Numbered from the stretch's first letter, positions 15,965-24,440 are shown. The stretch: DNA of 33,035 nt from Alphaproteobacteria bacterium (GCA_016869555.1 VGDY01000020.1:1-33035), one strand, 5' to 3'. The notes: a model not told the origin generated them from the letters alone. Made by a program: numbers and translations.

Positions 15965-16945
15965 TTACGCGATCCCCTCCTGGCGCGCATCGAGCTGCGC
16001 GTAAGAGAAGGTGAAGGCGCTGTCGTGCCCGAGCGCCGCGTAAAGAAACGGCTCGGCGGTGAGAAACGGCCGCCAATATTCATTATAGGCGCGGGCGCCC
16101 TCGAGTCCGGCGCGGCGAAACCGGCGCTCGCCGGGCTGATGCGGATCGATGTTGGGATTTTGAAAGCGCTTGACGAAGCCATAGGCCGAGCACACCGTGA
16201 AGCGCACTGATACGCCGCCGCCGTTGGGCGCCTCCAGGGCGCGCAGCCGGTCCAGCCATTGCACGCCGCGCAGCGATTTGCGCAGGACGTGCAGCGCGAC
16301 CGCAGGATCGCAGGCGTAGGTGAAGGCGCTCGGCCCGAGCCGCGCGAATAATCGCTCATATTGCGAGAAGACGACGACGAGGCGCTTCAGCTTCTTTTCC
16401 GGGGCGAGCGCCAGCCGGTCGATCAGGCGCGCGAGATTGCCCGACCAGCCGGAATCCTCGAGCCGCACCAGCGGCAAGACGAGGATGATCGCCTCCGAGT
16501 CGAGCATCTGCTTGGCGAGCTTCGCTTTGACGTCGTTCAGGATCGCCACTTCGGCGCCGTCCGGCGGCACGGCGATCTCGCCCGCCGAATCGATGATCTC
16601 CAGCAGCCAGGGTCCGCGCAAAACGACCGCCGGCGGCGCCTCGCCATTCACCGTCAGGCGGAAGCGATATTCATAGGTGTCGAGCGTATCGGTGGCGACG
16701 CCGCCCTCGGCGAAGTCCCGCCGCAGCCGCTCATAGTCGCCCCGTTCGACCGTGAGCAGATCGGCCTTCTTCGGTTCGACGCCCTCGCCATAGAATTCCG
16801 CTTCGGTGACGGGCTGCAGCGCCGGTCGCAGGCGCGGCGAATAGCCGAAGGCGCTCTGCGCGACGCAATCGACGAGCGAGGCGAGCAGCGACGACTTGCC
16901 GCCCTTCTTGGGGCCGATGAGACAGATCGACAGTCTTTCGGTCAT
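15965..16945 (-). CDS. P-loop GTPase of the DO-GTPase-like type
   Basis: A 326-residue soluble nucleotide-binding protein. The P loop is GPKKGGKSS at residues 11-19. A switch II-like DSAG lies at 119-122 in LLEIIDSAGE. The strand LKRLVVVFSQYERLF (about 186-200) occupies the place of the guanine-specificity strand but lacks a plain TKxD/NKxD. This pattern resembles bacterial double-GTPase (DO-GTPase) families linked to GAP1 proteins. I chose the ATG at 16945, with GAAGG upstream. The frame continues to a TTG at 17023, but that extension is encoded by a palindromic repeat. No membrane segment is visible. Confidence 0.65.
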   Translation of the reverse strand: MTERLSICLIGPKKGGKSSLLASLVDCVAQSAFGYSPRLRPALQPVTEAEFYGEGVEPKKADLLTVERGDYERLRRDFAEGGVATDTLDTYEYRFRLTVNGEAPPAVVLRGPWLLEIIDSAGEIAVPPDGAEVAILNDVKAKLAKQMLDSEAIILVLPLVRLEDSGWSGNLARLIDRLALAPEKKLKRLVVVFSQYERLFARLGPSAFTYACDPAVALHVLRKSLRGVQWLDRLRALEAPNGGGVSVRFTVCSAYGFVKRFQNPNIDPHQPGERRFRRAGLEGARAYNEYWRPFLTAEPFLYAALGHDSAFTFSYAQLDARQEGIA

Positions 16946-16982
16946 TCGCGCCTTCAACTGATAGGGCCACCGGCGCGCTTTC

Positions 16983-17006
16983 CGATCAGACGGCATCGTC
17001 TGATCG
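16983..17006. repeat. Palindromic element, 10-bp arms
   Basis: CGATCAGACG (16983-16992), spacer GCAT, CGTCTGATCG (16997-17006): a perfect hairpin in the gap between the GTPase gene and prmA. Together with the next hairpin it looks like a compound REP-type element of the kind scattered in Rhizobiales genomes. Confidence 0.7.
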
Positions 17007-17030
17007 ATAAGAAATCGCGCCAAGTTACTG

Positions 17031-17078
17031 GAGCAAGTTCTAATCGAAAAAGTCTGTCAACTTTTTCGGAACTTGCTC
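17031..17078. repeat. REP-like long hairpin before prmA
   Basis: GAGCAAGTTC (17031-17040) pairs with GAACTTGCTC (17069-17078), and CGAAAAAGT (17045-17053) pairs with ACTTTTTCG (17060-17068), leaving only a 4-base bulge and a 6-base loop. It is 19 bp of stem. The T run on both strands means it could also act as a terminator for upstream transcription. Confidence 0.75.
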
Positions 17079-17150
17079 TACCGCGACATTATAGGTCGAG
17101 CCGGCTCCGCGAAAGGTGACGCGCGGGTCGGCCCCGTGCTAAGCGCCCTC

Positions 17151-18053
17151 ATGATTGAAGGCCTTCCGCCCAACAACGCCAGCCACATGCTGCGCCTCGA
17201 TTGCGACGAAAAGCGCGCCCGCGCCGTCGCCGACCTCATTGTCGAGACCTTCGATCCGACCGAAACCGCCGCCGCCGCCTTCGAACTCGACGGCGGGCCG
17301 CAATGGTCGCTCGAAGTCTATTTCGCCGACGCGCCCGACGAAGAACTGATTCGCGCGCTGATCGAAGCGGCCGCCGACGCGGAAACGGCGCGGTCGGCGC
17401 GCTTTTCGACGATCGCCGAGCAGGACTGGGTCGAGAACGCGCTTGCCGGCCTCGCGCCGGTGCGTGCCGGCCGCGTCCTCGTGCATGGCGCGCATGACCG
17501 GGGCCGGCGGCGCGCGAATGACATCGGCGTCGAGATCGAAGCGGCGCTCGCCTTCGGCACCGGCCATCACGGCACGACGCTCGGCTGCCTCAAGGCGCTC
17601 GACAGAATCGCCAGGCGCCGGCGCCCGGCGCGAATTCTCGATGTCGGCACAGGCGCCGGGGTGCTGGCGATCGCCGGCGCGCTGATTTTCCGCCAGCGCG
17701 TCGCCTGCGGCGACATCGATCCCGTCGCGGTCGAGACGGCGCGCGCCAACGCAAGCGCCAATGGCGCCGGCCCCTATGTGCGGCCCGTCGTCGCCACGGG
17801 GCTCCGCCATCCGTCGCTGCAAGGCCAGTACGATCTGATCTTCGCCAATATTCTGGCCAAGCCCTTGCGCCTGCTCGCGCCCCAGATCGCCGGCGCGGCG
17901 GCCCCAGGCGCGGAGCTTGTGCTCTCGGGACTGCTGGCGCGCGACGTGCGCGGCGTGCTCGACGCCTATCGCGCCCAGGGCTTTTTTCTCGCCGAGCGGG
18001 GCGACATCGACGGCTGGGCGACGCTGGTTCTGCGAAGAGGCGGGGCCGGCTAG
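17151..18053 (+). CDS. prmA: Ribosomal protein L11 methyltransferase
   Basis: SAM-dependent enzyme that trimethylates ribosomal protein L11; 300 residues, close to the family length. The N-terminal substrate-recognition part is followed by the catalytic domain, with FGTGHHGTT near residues 137-145, motif I DVGTGAGVLAIA at 164-175 and YDLIFANILAKPLRLL near 228, all characteristic of PrmA. The ATG at 17151 is chosen because upstream codons run into a REP hairpin. A GTG five codons earlier is also open. No strong ribosome site is seen. The gene stands alone. Confidence 0.9.
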   Translation: MIEGLPPNNASHMLRLDCDEKRARAVADLIVETFDPTETAAAAFELDGGPQWSLEVYFADAPDEELIRALIEAAADAETARSARFSTIAEQDWVENALAGLAPVRAGRVLVHGAHDRGRRRANDIGVEIEAALAFGTGHHGTTLGCLKALDRIARRRRPARILDVGTGAGVLAIAGALIFRQRVACGDIDPVAVETARANASANGAGPYVRPVVATGLRHPSLQGQYDLIFANILAKPLRLLAPQIAGAAAPGAELVLSGLLARDVRGVLDAYRAQGFFLAERGDIDGWATLVLRRGGAG

Positions 18054-18054
18054 C

Positions 18055-18211
18055 GCCCCCTCCCTATCCCTCCCCCGCTAACGCGGGAGAGGGGACGCTC
18101 CGAACCGCAACGCCTCTCCGACGACATGCAACCTGCTCCTGCTCCCGCGCCCTGCTTCAACTCGCGCAAACTGCTCCCTCTCCCGCGAAGCGGGGGCTGG
18201 GGAGGGGGCAA
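18055..18211. repeat. Intergenic inverted-repeat element (CCCTCTCCCGC type)
   Basis: The gap between prmA and the aminopeptidase gene carries a C-rich left part (CCCCCTCCCTATCCCTCCCC) and a complementary G-rich right part (GGGGGCTGGGGAGGGGGC) near 18194-18211. Local hairpins such as CCCCCGC-TAAC-GCGGG lie inside. This is a familiar dispersed intergenic element in proteobacteria; it may end prmA transcription. Confidence 0.65.
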
Positions 18212-18263
18212 GTCAAACGTTCGAGCCATTGCTCATTGTGCGCCACGTGCATAGGTTGTGCGC

Positions 18264-20078
18264 ATGTTCGAAGCGAAATTCCAGACCTTTGTCGACGACG
18301 CGGCGCGCGGCGACGGCGCGGCGCGGCTCAAGACGCTGCGCAGTGAACTGAAGCGGCACGGGCTCGACGGCTTTCTCGTGCCGCGCGCCGACGCCCATCA
18401 AAACGAATATGTGCCCAAATGCGCCGAGCGCCTCGCCTGGCTCACGGGCTTTACCGGATCGGCCGGCTTCGCCGTCGTGCTGGAGAAAGAGGCGGCAATC
18501 TTCATCGACGGCCGCTATGTCATTCAGGTGCGCGGCGAGATCGACGCCAAACTCTTCAAGCCGCTCGACATCGCCGAGACGACTCCGCTGAAATGGCTCG
18601 GCGATCATGCGCCTCCCGGCGCGCGCATCGGTTACGATCCCTGGGTGCACGCCAGCGCGCAGATCGAGCGCTTTACGAAGGCGCTCGCGGAAAAGAAGAT
18701 CGAACTCGTCCCGCTCGAATTAAATCCGATCGATGCGCTGTGGACCGATCGTCCGGCCGAGCCGAAAGGCGTGGTGACGATCCATCCGGCGCGTTACGCC
18801 GGCGAGAGCGCCGGCGCGAAGATCAGAAGGCTGCGCACGGCGCTGAAAGACGCCGACGCCGCGCTGATGTCCGATCCGCATGCGATCTGCTGGGCCTTCA
18901 ACATTCGCGGCGCCGATGTGGCGCATACGCCGATCGCGCTGTGCTTCGCTTTGCTGCCGAAAGAAGGCGCGCCTGCGCTCTACATTGACGAAGAAAAGCT
19001 CGCGCCCAAGACGCGCGCGACGCTCGAAAAATTCCTCGCGCGAAAGGCGCCCGAAAATCTCATCGGCGATCTCGTTGACGCCGGCAGGCGCGGCGCGACG
19101 ATTCTGTTCGATTCGGCGACGGCGCCGGCGAAGCTGGTCGAAACCCTACGCGCGGCGGGCGGCAAGCCGCGTCTTGCCGACGATCCTGCGACTCTGCCCA
19201 AGGCGATCAAGAACGAGACAGAGCTTGAAGGCGCACGCGCGGCGCATATTCGCGACGGCGCGGCGCTGACGCGCTTTCTCGCCTGGTTCGCTGAAGCCGC
19301 GCCAAAGGGCGGGCTGACGGAGATTTCGGCGGCGGAAGCGCTCGAAACCTTCCGCCGCGAGAACGGCGATCTGCGCGACATTTCCTTTCCGACCATCTCC
19401 GCCTTTGGCGAACATGCGGCGATCCCGCATTATCGCGTGACCGAAAAGAGCAATCTCAGAATCGGCCGCGGCGTCTATCTCGTCGATTCCGGCGCGCAAT
19501 ATCTCGACGGCACCACCGATGTGACGCGCACAATGGTCGTCGGGCCCGCGTCGAAACAGCTGCGCGACCATTTCACCCGCGTGCTCAAGGGCCATATCGC
19601 CATCGCCCGCGCCGTGTTCCCGAAGGGCGTCTCCGGCGCGCAGCTGGACGCCTTCGCGCGACGCGCGCTGTGGGAGGCGGGCCTCGATTTCGACCATGGC
19701 ACGGGGCACGGCGTCGGCTCTTATCTTTCCGTGCATGAGGGGCCGCAGCGCATTTCAAAACTCGGCGCGACGCCCCTGCAGCCGGGCATGATCCTCTCGA
19801 ACGAGCCCGGCTATTACCGCGCCGGCGAGTATGGCATCCGGCTCGAAAATCTCGTCATCGTCGAGAGACGAGACATAAAGGGCGCCGAGCGCGAGACGTA
19901 TGGCTTCGAAACCATCACGCTCGCGCCTTTCGATTTGAACTGCGTCGAGCCGAGACTGCTGGCGCCGGAAGAGATCGACTGGCTCAACGCCTATCACGCC
20001 AAGGTGCGCAGAACGCTGTCGCCGCTCGTCGACGCGCGGACGCGCGGTTGGCTGAGAGAAGCGACGAAGACGTTATGA
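18264..20078 (+). CDS. Xaa-Pro aminopeptidase (M24 family)
   Basis: A 604-residue metallopeptidase of the long APP form, which removes an N-terminal residue before proline. Two creatinase-like N-terminal domains precede the pita-bread catalytic domain. Metal ligands are recognisable: D408 and D419 in VDSGAQYLDGTTDVTRT, the His of HGTGHGVGSYLSVHEGP (about 478-494), the Glu in ILSNEPGYY and the Glu in YGIRLENLVIV. The length fits eukaryote-like APP1 and not the shorter E. coli PepP. A GTG two codons earlier is possible. The stop overlaps the start of the HEPN gene in an ATGA. Confidence 0.92.
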   Translation: MFEAKFQTFVDDAARGDGAARLKTLRSELKRHGLDGFLVPRADAHQNEYVPKCAERLAWLTGFTGSAGFAVVLEKEAAIFIDGRYVIQVRGEIDAKLFKPLDIAETTPLKWLGDHAPPGARIGYDPWVHASAQIERFTKALAEKKIELVPLELNPIDALWTDRPAEPKGVVTIHPARYAGESAGAKIRRLRTALKDADAALMSDPHAICWAFNIRGADVAHTPIALCFALLPKEGAPALYIDEEKLAPKTRATLEKFLARKAPENLIGDLVDAGRRGATILFDSATAPAKLVETLRAAGGKPRLADDPATLPKAIKNETELEGARAAHIRDGAALTRFLAWFAEAAPKGGLTEISAAEALETFRRENGDLRDISFPTISAFGEHAAIPHYRVTEKSNLRIGRGVYLVDSGAQYLDGTTDVTRTMVVGPASKQLRDHFTRVLKGHIAIARAVFPKGVSGAQLDAFARRALWEAGLDFDHGTGHGVGSYLSVHEGPQRISKLGATPLQPGMILSNEPGYYRAGEYGIRLENLVIVERRDIKGAERETYGFETITLAPFDLNCVEPRLLAPEEIDWLNAYHAKVRRTLSPLVDARTRGWLREATKTL

Positions 20079-20686
20079 ATCCGAAGCTGGAGGATATTTT
20101 TCAGGCCGTTTTCAACCAAGTCATCGAAATCTCTACTCACTGGAAGTTATATTTGCAGTTATTCGATAGCGGAACAGACAATGTCGACCTGTTGAATGCC
20201 AGCGGTTCATTCGTCTTCGGTCTGCTTCAGCGACTGATGCTGTACGATATCACTCTTGCGGTTGCTCGCCTCACAGACCCAGAAGCCTCCGGCCAGGGAA
20301 AACATCGAAACGAAAACGCGAGCCTAAAAAACCTTGTTTCAAAGGTGAGAAAGGAGCTTGCTGAATCTGATTCGCAGGAAATCGAAAAACTGCTCGAGCA
20401 ACTGGACGCGCGTGTTGAGAAAATCCGGCTGCACCGCAACAAACTTCAAGCACATGCAGACCTCAAAACTTCCGTCCAAGGGTTACCTGGTATCGCCTAT
20501 GATGATTTAGAATCGGCCATGGCGATAATCCATAAGCTCGTGACAATTGCCGGCCGAGCTGCTGGACACAACATTCTCCATTTCGACGTGAGCTTTACCT
20601 ATGGCACCGATGGCCGAAAACTTCTGGAAACACTCCGGATTGCACAACACGAATCAAAAATGAGCGTCCCAGCACAACATAAGTGA
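20075..20686 (+). CDS. HEPN-domain protein, AbiU2-like
   Basis: A 203-residue soluble helical protein. The N-terminal half matches the pattern of AbiU2-type HEPN proteins: HWKLYLQLFDSG, VDLLNASGSFVFGLLQRLML, then LAVARLTDPEASG. The HEPN signature RNKLQAH (R-x5-H) lies near residue 128. HEPN proteins are often RNases in abortive infection or toxin-antitoxin systems. The gene is clearly AT-richer than its flanks, so it was probably acquired. Its ATG overlaps the aminopeptidase stop, so it may depend on that gene for translation. No partner antitoxin was found; the next gene is of unknown type. Confidence 0.75.
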   Translation: MNPKLEDIFQAVFNQVIEISTHWKLYLQLFDSGTDNVDLLNASGSFVFGLLQRLMLYDITLAVARLTDPEASGQGKHRNENASLKNLVSKVRKELAESDSQEIEKLLEQLDARVEKIRLHRNKLQAHADLKTSVQGLPGIAYDDLESAMAIIHKLVTIAGRAAGHNILHFDVSFTYGTDGRKLLETLRIAQHESKMSVPAQHK

Positions 20687-20717
20687 TCGAGGACGGCGAC
20701 AACCGGAGGAGAACCCC

Positions 20718-21236
20718 GTGAGCATTGACGCCGAACCCACACCGAACGACCCCATCGCCGCTTTGGCCGGCGAGGCCTTCGCCAAGGCCGTCACCACTTT
20801 GGCGCGCGGACATATGCTGACGCCCTTCGGCGTGGCGCGCTCGGACGCCGGCGTCGACCGGCCGCAGCAATTCATCGTCAGCGTGGCAGGCAAGATCGAC
20901 ATCGCCGAAAGCGTCGAGGCGGCGCTGCAATGGCTGGAGGACGAAGCGCCGAACGCCGACATCTGCATGATCGTCCTCGACGGAATCTTGAGCGGCGACG
21001 ACAACCGCATCGACGCGATCGTCGGCCGCGCGCTGTCGCTGAAGCGGCAATTGATGGTCGAGATCGCGCTGCCCTATGAAAGCGCCGAGGATGACGAAGG
21101 TTTCGAGTTCTCGGACCCGCAATATCGCTTTTCCGGCGTCGCCGAAGACGGCGCGGCGGTCGAATCCGTCAATGTCGACGCCAACGCCTTCGACGCCGTC
21201 TTTCGCAACGCCTTCGCCAAACACGCGCCCGCGTAG
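20718..21236 (+). CDS. Conserved-looking hypothetical protein
   Basis: Not recognised. The 172-residue acidic protein has no signal or membrane segment. GGAGGA sits seven bases before the GTG start. The middle has alternating strands (QQFIVSVAGKID, ADICMIVLDGIL, QLMVEIALPYES) that suggest a mixed alpha/beta fold. GC content is back to the local norm, so it probably does not share origin with the HEPN gene 31 bp upstream. A REP-like hairpin begins at the stop codon. Confidence 0.7.
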   Translation: MSIDAEPTPNDPIAALAGEAFAKAVTTLARGHMLTPFGVARSDAGVDRPQQFIVSVAGKIDIAESVEAALQWLEDEAPNADICMIVLDGILSGDDNRIDAIVGRALSLKRQLMVEIALPYESAEDDEGFEFSDPQYRFSGVAEDGAAVESVNVDANAFDAVFRNAFAKHAPA

Positions 21237-21288
21237 AGCGCGGCTCGCGAAAAAGTGGGAACCGGTTTTTCGCGTCGAGCGCGCTCTA
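21234..21288. repeat. REP-like hairpin with CGCGAAAAA arms
   Basis: TAGAGCGC (21234-21241) pairs with GCGCTCTA (21281-21288), and CGCGAAAAA (21246-21254) with TTTTTCGCG (21266-21274). Same style as the element before prmA, where CGAAAAAGT arms lie inside an outer stem. The T run makes it a possible terminator for the gene ending at 21236. Confidence 0.75.
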
Positions 21289-21301
21289 AACTTTTGGAAT
21301 C

Positions 21302-21349
21302 GATCACGTCATCTGCATTTGGGCGATTCCGCCCAAATGCAGCGTGATC
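21302..21349. repeat. Second hairpin of the REP-like element
   Basis: CTGCATTTGGGCG (21313-21325), loop ATTC, CGCCCAAATGCAG (21330-21342) is a perfect 13-bp stem. It is extended by GATCACG (21302-21308) and CGTGATC (21343-21349) across a 4-base bulge. Lies between the hypothetical gene and the PAP2 gene. Confidence 0.8.
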
Positions 21350-21437
21350 TAGCGCGTCACGCAAACATCACATAAGCGTCACGCAACATCTATCGCAGCG
21401 TCGCGAAACCGCAGCCTCGCGGGCGTAGCCTTGCGTC

Positions 21438-22043
21438 ATGGCGTTCACATCGGACCAGCTGGCGAAGCTGACGCGAGACGCGTCATCGGAGCCGCAAACA
21501 GCCGCCGCCGCCACATGGGGTCAGCGCCTTTTCGAACTTGACCTCGCGGCGGTTCATCTCTTTTCAAGAACGGCGCGATCGGCCATCGGCAAATTCCTCG
21601 CCGTCGCGATCAGCAAGCTCGGCAATGGCTGGATTTATTTCATCCTCGCGCCGATCGTTCTCATCGGCCTCGGCTGGCAGGGGACGCATGTCGCGGCGCT
21701 CGCCGGTCTCAACGCGGCGCTGCTGCACATGCTCTATCCGCTGATCAAGCGGCGGTTCGGACGCAAGCGCCCCTTCCAGACCGATCCGCGGCTGCCCTCG
21801 CTGCTGCGCACGCTCGACGATCACTCCTTTCCGAGCGGCCATGCGATGACGCTGACCGGCGTGCTCGCGCCGATCGTCATCGCCTGGCCGGCGGCGACGC
21901 TGTCTGCGGGCCTTCTCCTGGCGTCAATGGCCTGGTCGCGAATCGCCACGGCGCATCACTATCCAAGCGACGTCGCCGCCGGCGTCGCCCTGGGCGCCGG
22001 CCTCTCCTATCCGCTCGCGAGCGGCATTCTCGCCTATTGGTGA
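21438..22043 (+). CDS. PAP2-family membrane phosphatase
   Basis: A 201-residue integral membrane protein with the three PAP2 phosphatase motifs: KRRFGRKRPF (about residues 107-116), the PSGH motif in FPSGHAMTL (about 133-141) and SRIATAHHYPSD with the catalytic His and Asp (about 169-180). Four to five hydrophobic helices are visible. It likely acts on a lipid phosphate or undecaprenyl pyrophosphate at the membrane surface; the substrate cannot be told. It is convergent with the acetyltransferase gene, 3 bp apart. Confidence 0.9.
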   Translation: MAFTSDQLAKLTRDASSEPQTAAAATWGQRLFELDLAAVHLFSRTARSAIGKFLAVAISKLGNGWIYFILAPIVLIGLGWQGTHVAALAGLNAALLHMLYPLIKRRFGRKRPFQTDPRLPSLLRTLDDHSFPSGHAMTLTGVLAPIVIAWPAATLSAGLLLASMAWSRIATAHHYPSDVAAGVALGAGLSYPLASGILAYW

Positions 22044-22046
22044 GGC

Positions 22047-22640
22047 TTACGCCGCCCGCGGCAGATCGACCGCCGGCCTCGCGGCCGGGATGACGCGACC
22101 GCGCACGCCTTCCAGCGCTCCCGCGACGAGCTCCAATCCCAGAAAGCGCGCGCGCTCGACCGGGCCCGGCATCGTCAGCCGCTCGGTGAAACGCCGCTCG
22201 AAACCGAACCGCGCATAATAAGGCGCGTCGCCGACGAGCAGCACGGCGCGATGGCCCAACTCAACGGCGCGAGCGAGCGATTCCTCGATCAGCGCGCGGC
22301 CGATTCCCAGCGAGCGCGAAGACGCCGCGACGGCAAGAGGACCAAGCAGCAATGCGTCGCGTCCGCCGGCGCGCGCCGGCCACAGCCGCACCGTGCCGAT
22401 CAGCGCGCCGTCATCGTTCGTGGCGACGAGCGCGAGCCCCGGCGCCGGCGCCGATCCGTCGCGCAGCCGCTGACAGGTCTTCAGGAACCGCGCGGGACCG
22501 AAGGCGTCATCCAACAAGGCTTCGCGCGCGTCTATGTCGCTCGGCGCTTCGTCGCGAATCGCAAACGCCGAAAGAGCGAGCGCGACCGGCGCGATGAGCG
22601 AGCCGGGGGCGTGATCGAGGCAAGCAAGTTCAAAGGCCAT
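22047..22640 (-). CDS. GNAT-family N-acetyltransferase
   Basis: A 197-residue acetyltransferase. The acetyl-CoA site is LLLGPLAVAASSRSLGIGRALIEESLARAVELGHRAVLLVGD (about residues 99-140), with the RSLGIG turn. Then YYARFGFERRF is the usual YhbS-like ending of the fold. The start at 22640 has GGAGGAAAAG directly before the ATG; a longer frame upstream reads through a repeat and is ignored. Substrate unknown. Confidence 0.88.
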   Translation of the reverse strand: MAFELACLDHAPGSLIAPVALALSAFAIRDEAPSDIDAREALLDDAFGPARFLKTCQRLRDGSAPAPGLALVATNDDGALIGTVRLWPARAGGRDALLLGPLAVAASSRSLGIGRALIEESLARAVELGHRAVLLVGDAPYYARFGFERRFTERLTMPGPVERARFLGLELVAGALEGVRGRVIPAARPAVDLPRAA

Positions 22641-22730
22641 CTTTTCCTCCCTTTGAGAAGGACAAGCGACCCTCGCGCCTGGCGCATGACGCGCCTGCCG
22701 AACGGGACTGACAGTAGTGTGAGGCGAATC

Positions 22731-22813
22731 CTTCTCCCGCTTGCGGGAGAAGGTGGCCCTCGCGTCAGCGAGGGTCGGATGAGGGCCCCTACCCGTCACG
22801 CATGCCGCGTGAC
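22731..22813. repeat. Cluster of three intergenic hairpins
   Basis: CTTCTCCCGC-TT-GCGGGAGAAG (22731-22752), CCCTCGC-GTCA-GCGAGGG (22757-22774) and GTCACGC-ATGCC-GCGTGAC (22795-22813). The first two are a common dispersed repeat of proteobacteria. The third is 14 bp beyond the decarboxylase stop and may end that transcript. Confidence 0.7.
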
Positions 22814-22827
22814 AGGGCGAGCGCTGC

Positions 22828-23973
22828 TCAGATCACATGGGTCTCGAGCGGCGGGAAACCGTTGAAGCCCACGGCCGAATAAGTCGTCGTATAGGCGCCG
22901 GTTCCTTCGATCAGCACCTTGGCGCCGATTTCGAGTGAGACCGGCAGCAGATACGGCTTCTTCTCATAGAGCACGTCAACGCTGTCGCAGCTCGGTCCGG
23001 CGATGACGCAGGGGCTCGTCGGCGCGCCGTCCGAAGGCGTGCGGATCGGATAGCGGATCATCTCGTCGGTCGTCTCGGCGAGCCCGTTGAACTTGCCGAT
23101 GTCGAGATAGACCCAGCGAATTTCGCTGTCCTGCGCCGACTTCTTGGAGATCAACACGACTTCCGCTTCGATCAGCCCGGCGTTGCCGACCATGCCGCGG
23201 CCCGGCTCGATGATCGTCTCCGGAATGCGGTTGCCGAAATGCTTCGAGAGCGCGCGGAAGATCGCGGCGCCATATTGCTTCACCGCCGGCACGTTCTTTA
23301 GGTATTTCGTCGGAAAACCGCCGCCGAGATTGACCATCTGCAGGTTGATGCCGCGCTCCGCGAGTTCGCGGAAAATGTCGGCCGCCGACTTCAGCGCGCC
23401 GTCCCACATGCGGGGATTGGTCTGCTGCGAGCCGACATGGAACGACACGCCATAGGCGTTGAGGCCGAGGCGATGCGCATGTTCCAGCACGCCCGTCGCC
23501 ATTTCGGGGACGCAGCCGAATTTGCGCGACAACGGCCATTCGGCGCCGGAGCCGTCGCAGAGAATGCGGCAGAACACCCGCGAGCCCGGCGCGGCGCGCG
23601 CGATCTTCTCGACTTCCGCCTCGCAATCGACGGCGAAGAGCCGAACGCCCAGCGCATAGGCGCGCGCGACGTCGCGCTCCTTCTTGATCGTGTTGCCGAA
23701 GCTGATTCGATCCGGCGGCGCGCCGGCGGCGAGCGCCTGCTCGATCTCGACGACGGAGGCCGTATCGAAACACGAGCCGAGCGACGCGAGCAGCGAGAGC
23801 ACTTCCGGCGCCGGATTGGCCTTCACCGCATAGAAGACGCGCGTATCGGGCAGCGCCTTGGCGAAGCCGAGATAGTTTTCGCGCACCACGTCGAGATCGA
23901 CGACGAGGCAAGGTCCATTGTCGCGGCCGTTGCGGCGGCGGTCGGCGAGGAATTCGAGAATGCGGTCGGTCAT
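22828..23973 (-). CDS. Ornithine/lysine decarboxylase, PLP fold-III type
   Basis: A 381-residue enzyme of the eukaryote-like ornithine/diaminopimelate decarboxylase family, which makes putrescine (or cadaverine) for polyamine synthesis. PLP lysine K51 is in FYAVKANPAPEV. Further landmarks are FGNTIKKERDV, SFHVGSQQ, the PLP-phosphate loop GGGFP, EPGRGMVGNAG, and the active-site Cys-Asp in GPSCDSVDVLYE. Ornithine against lysine preference cannot be settled. The ATG at 23973 has AAGGGGG upstream; the longer frame is not needed. The gene has a leader of several hundred bases with hairpins (see the separate entry). Confidence 0.92.
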   Translation of the reverse strand: MTDRILEFLADRRRNGRDNGPCLVVDLDVVRENYLGFAKALPDTRVFYAVKANPAPEVLSLLASLGSCFDTASVVEIEQALAAGAPPDRISFGNTIKKERDVARAYALGVRLFAVDCEAEVEKIARAAPGSRVFCRILCDGSGAEWPLSRKFGCVPEMATGVLEHAHRLGLNAYGVSFHVGSQQTNPRMWDGALKSAADIFRELAERGINLQMVNLGGGFPTKYLKNVPAVKQYGAAIFRALSKHFGNRIPETIIEPGRGMVGNAGLIEAEVVLISKKSAQDSEIRWVYLDIGKFNGLAETTDEMIRYPIRTPSDGAPTSPCVIAGPSCDSVDVLYEKKPYLLPVSLEIGAKVLIEGTGAYTTTYSAVGFNGFPPLETHVI

Positions 23974-24440
23974 TTTTGGCCCCCTTGCGCGGCGAACCGC
24001 GCCCAGATCGTTGAGCGTCAACGGACGCGCCGATCCGTTCGCCCGCGCGCGATGGAGACGCGACGAACGTCGGTTTCAGCGGTCCAAAGGCCGCGCGAGC
24101 GCGAAGCGCTCAAACGGCCGGTTGATGCGCCGTTGGCTGACCGATGCGCAATAATGCGCGCCTGAGCGCGCACGCTTCCGCTGGTACAGCCATCGATTGG
24201 AAGGGGAGAATCCCGATCCGCACGCCCGGCAAGAAAGACAAGCCTCTTCGGTACGCCGACCTTTGGAGGGTCGACAGAGACGAAAAAGCCCGGTCCGTCG
24301 TTGCTTTAAGTCGCGATCCTCCGCAGAGACGGAGTTCGCCGGTTCGCCTCCGGCTGCCGGTTTTATGCTGGCGGTTGACCGGCCTCTTGTCCGGATCCCC
24401 GCCCACCGACACACGACCACAGGCACGTGCGATTTGGGCA
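23974..24440 (-). promoter_or_regulatory. Long structured leader, candidate speF-type RNA
   Basis: No coding gene is supported in this stretch, and its position, about 465 bp before a PLP-type decarboxylase gene in an alphaproteobacterium, matches the known speF leader RNA (roughly 400 nt). Visible stems on the minus strand are CGACC-CTCCAAA-GGTCG, TGCGCGC-CTGA-GCGCGCA (24155-24172, followed by TTATT), and GAGCGC-GAA-GCGCTC (24097-24111) nested inside a larger GGCCG/CGGCC stem. I cannot match the Rfam consensus from memory. Confidence 0.45.

Noticed and set aside
16946-17023. 26-codon N-terminal extension of the GTPase from a TTG
   Set aside because: It is written by the palindrome at 16983-17006 and pushes the P loop away from the N terminus; the ATG at 16945 has a ribosome site.
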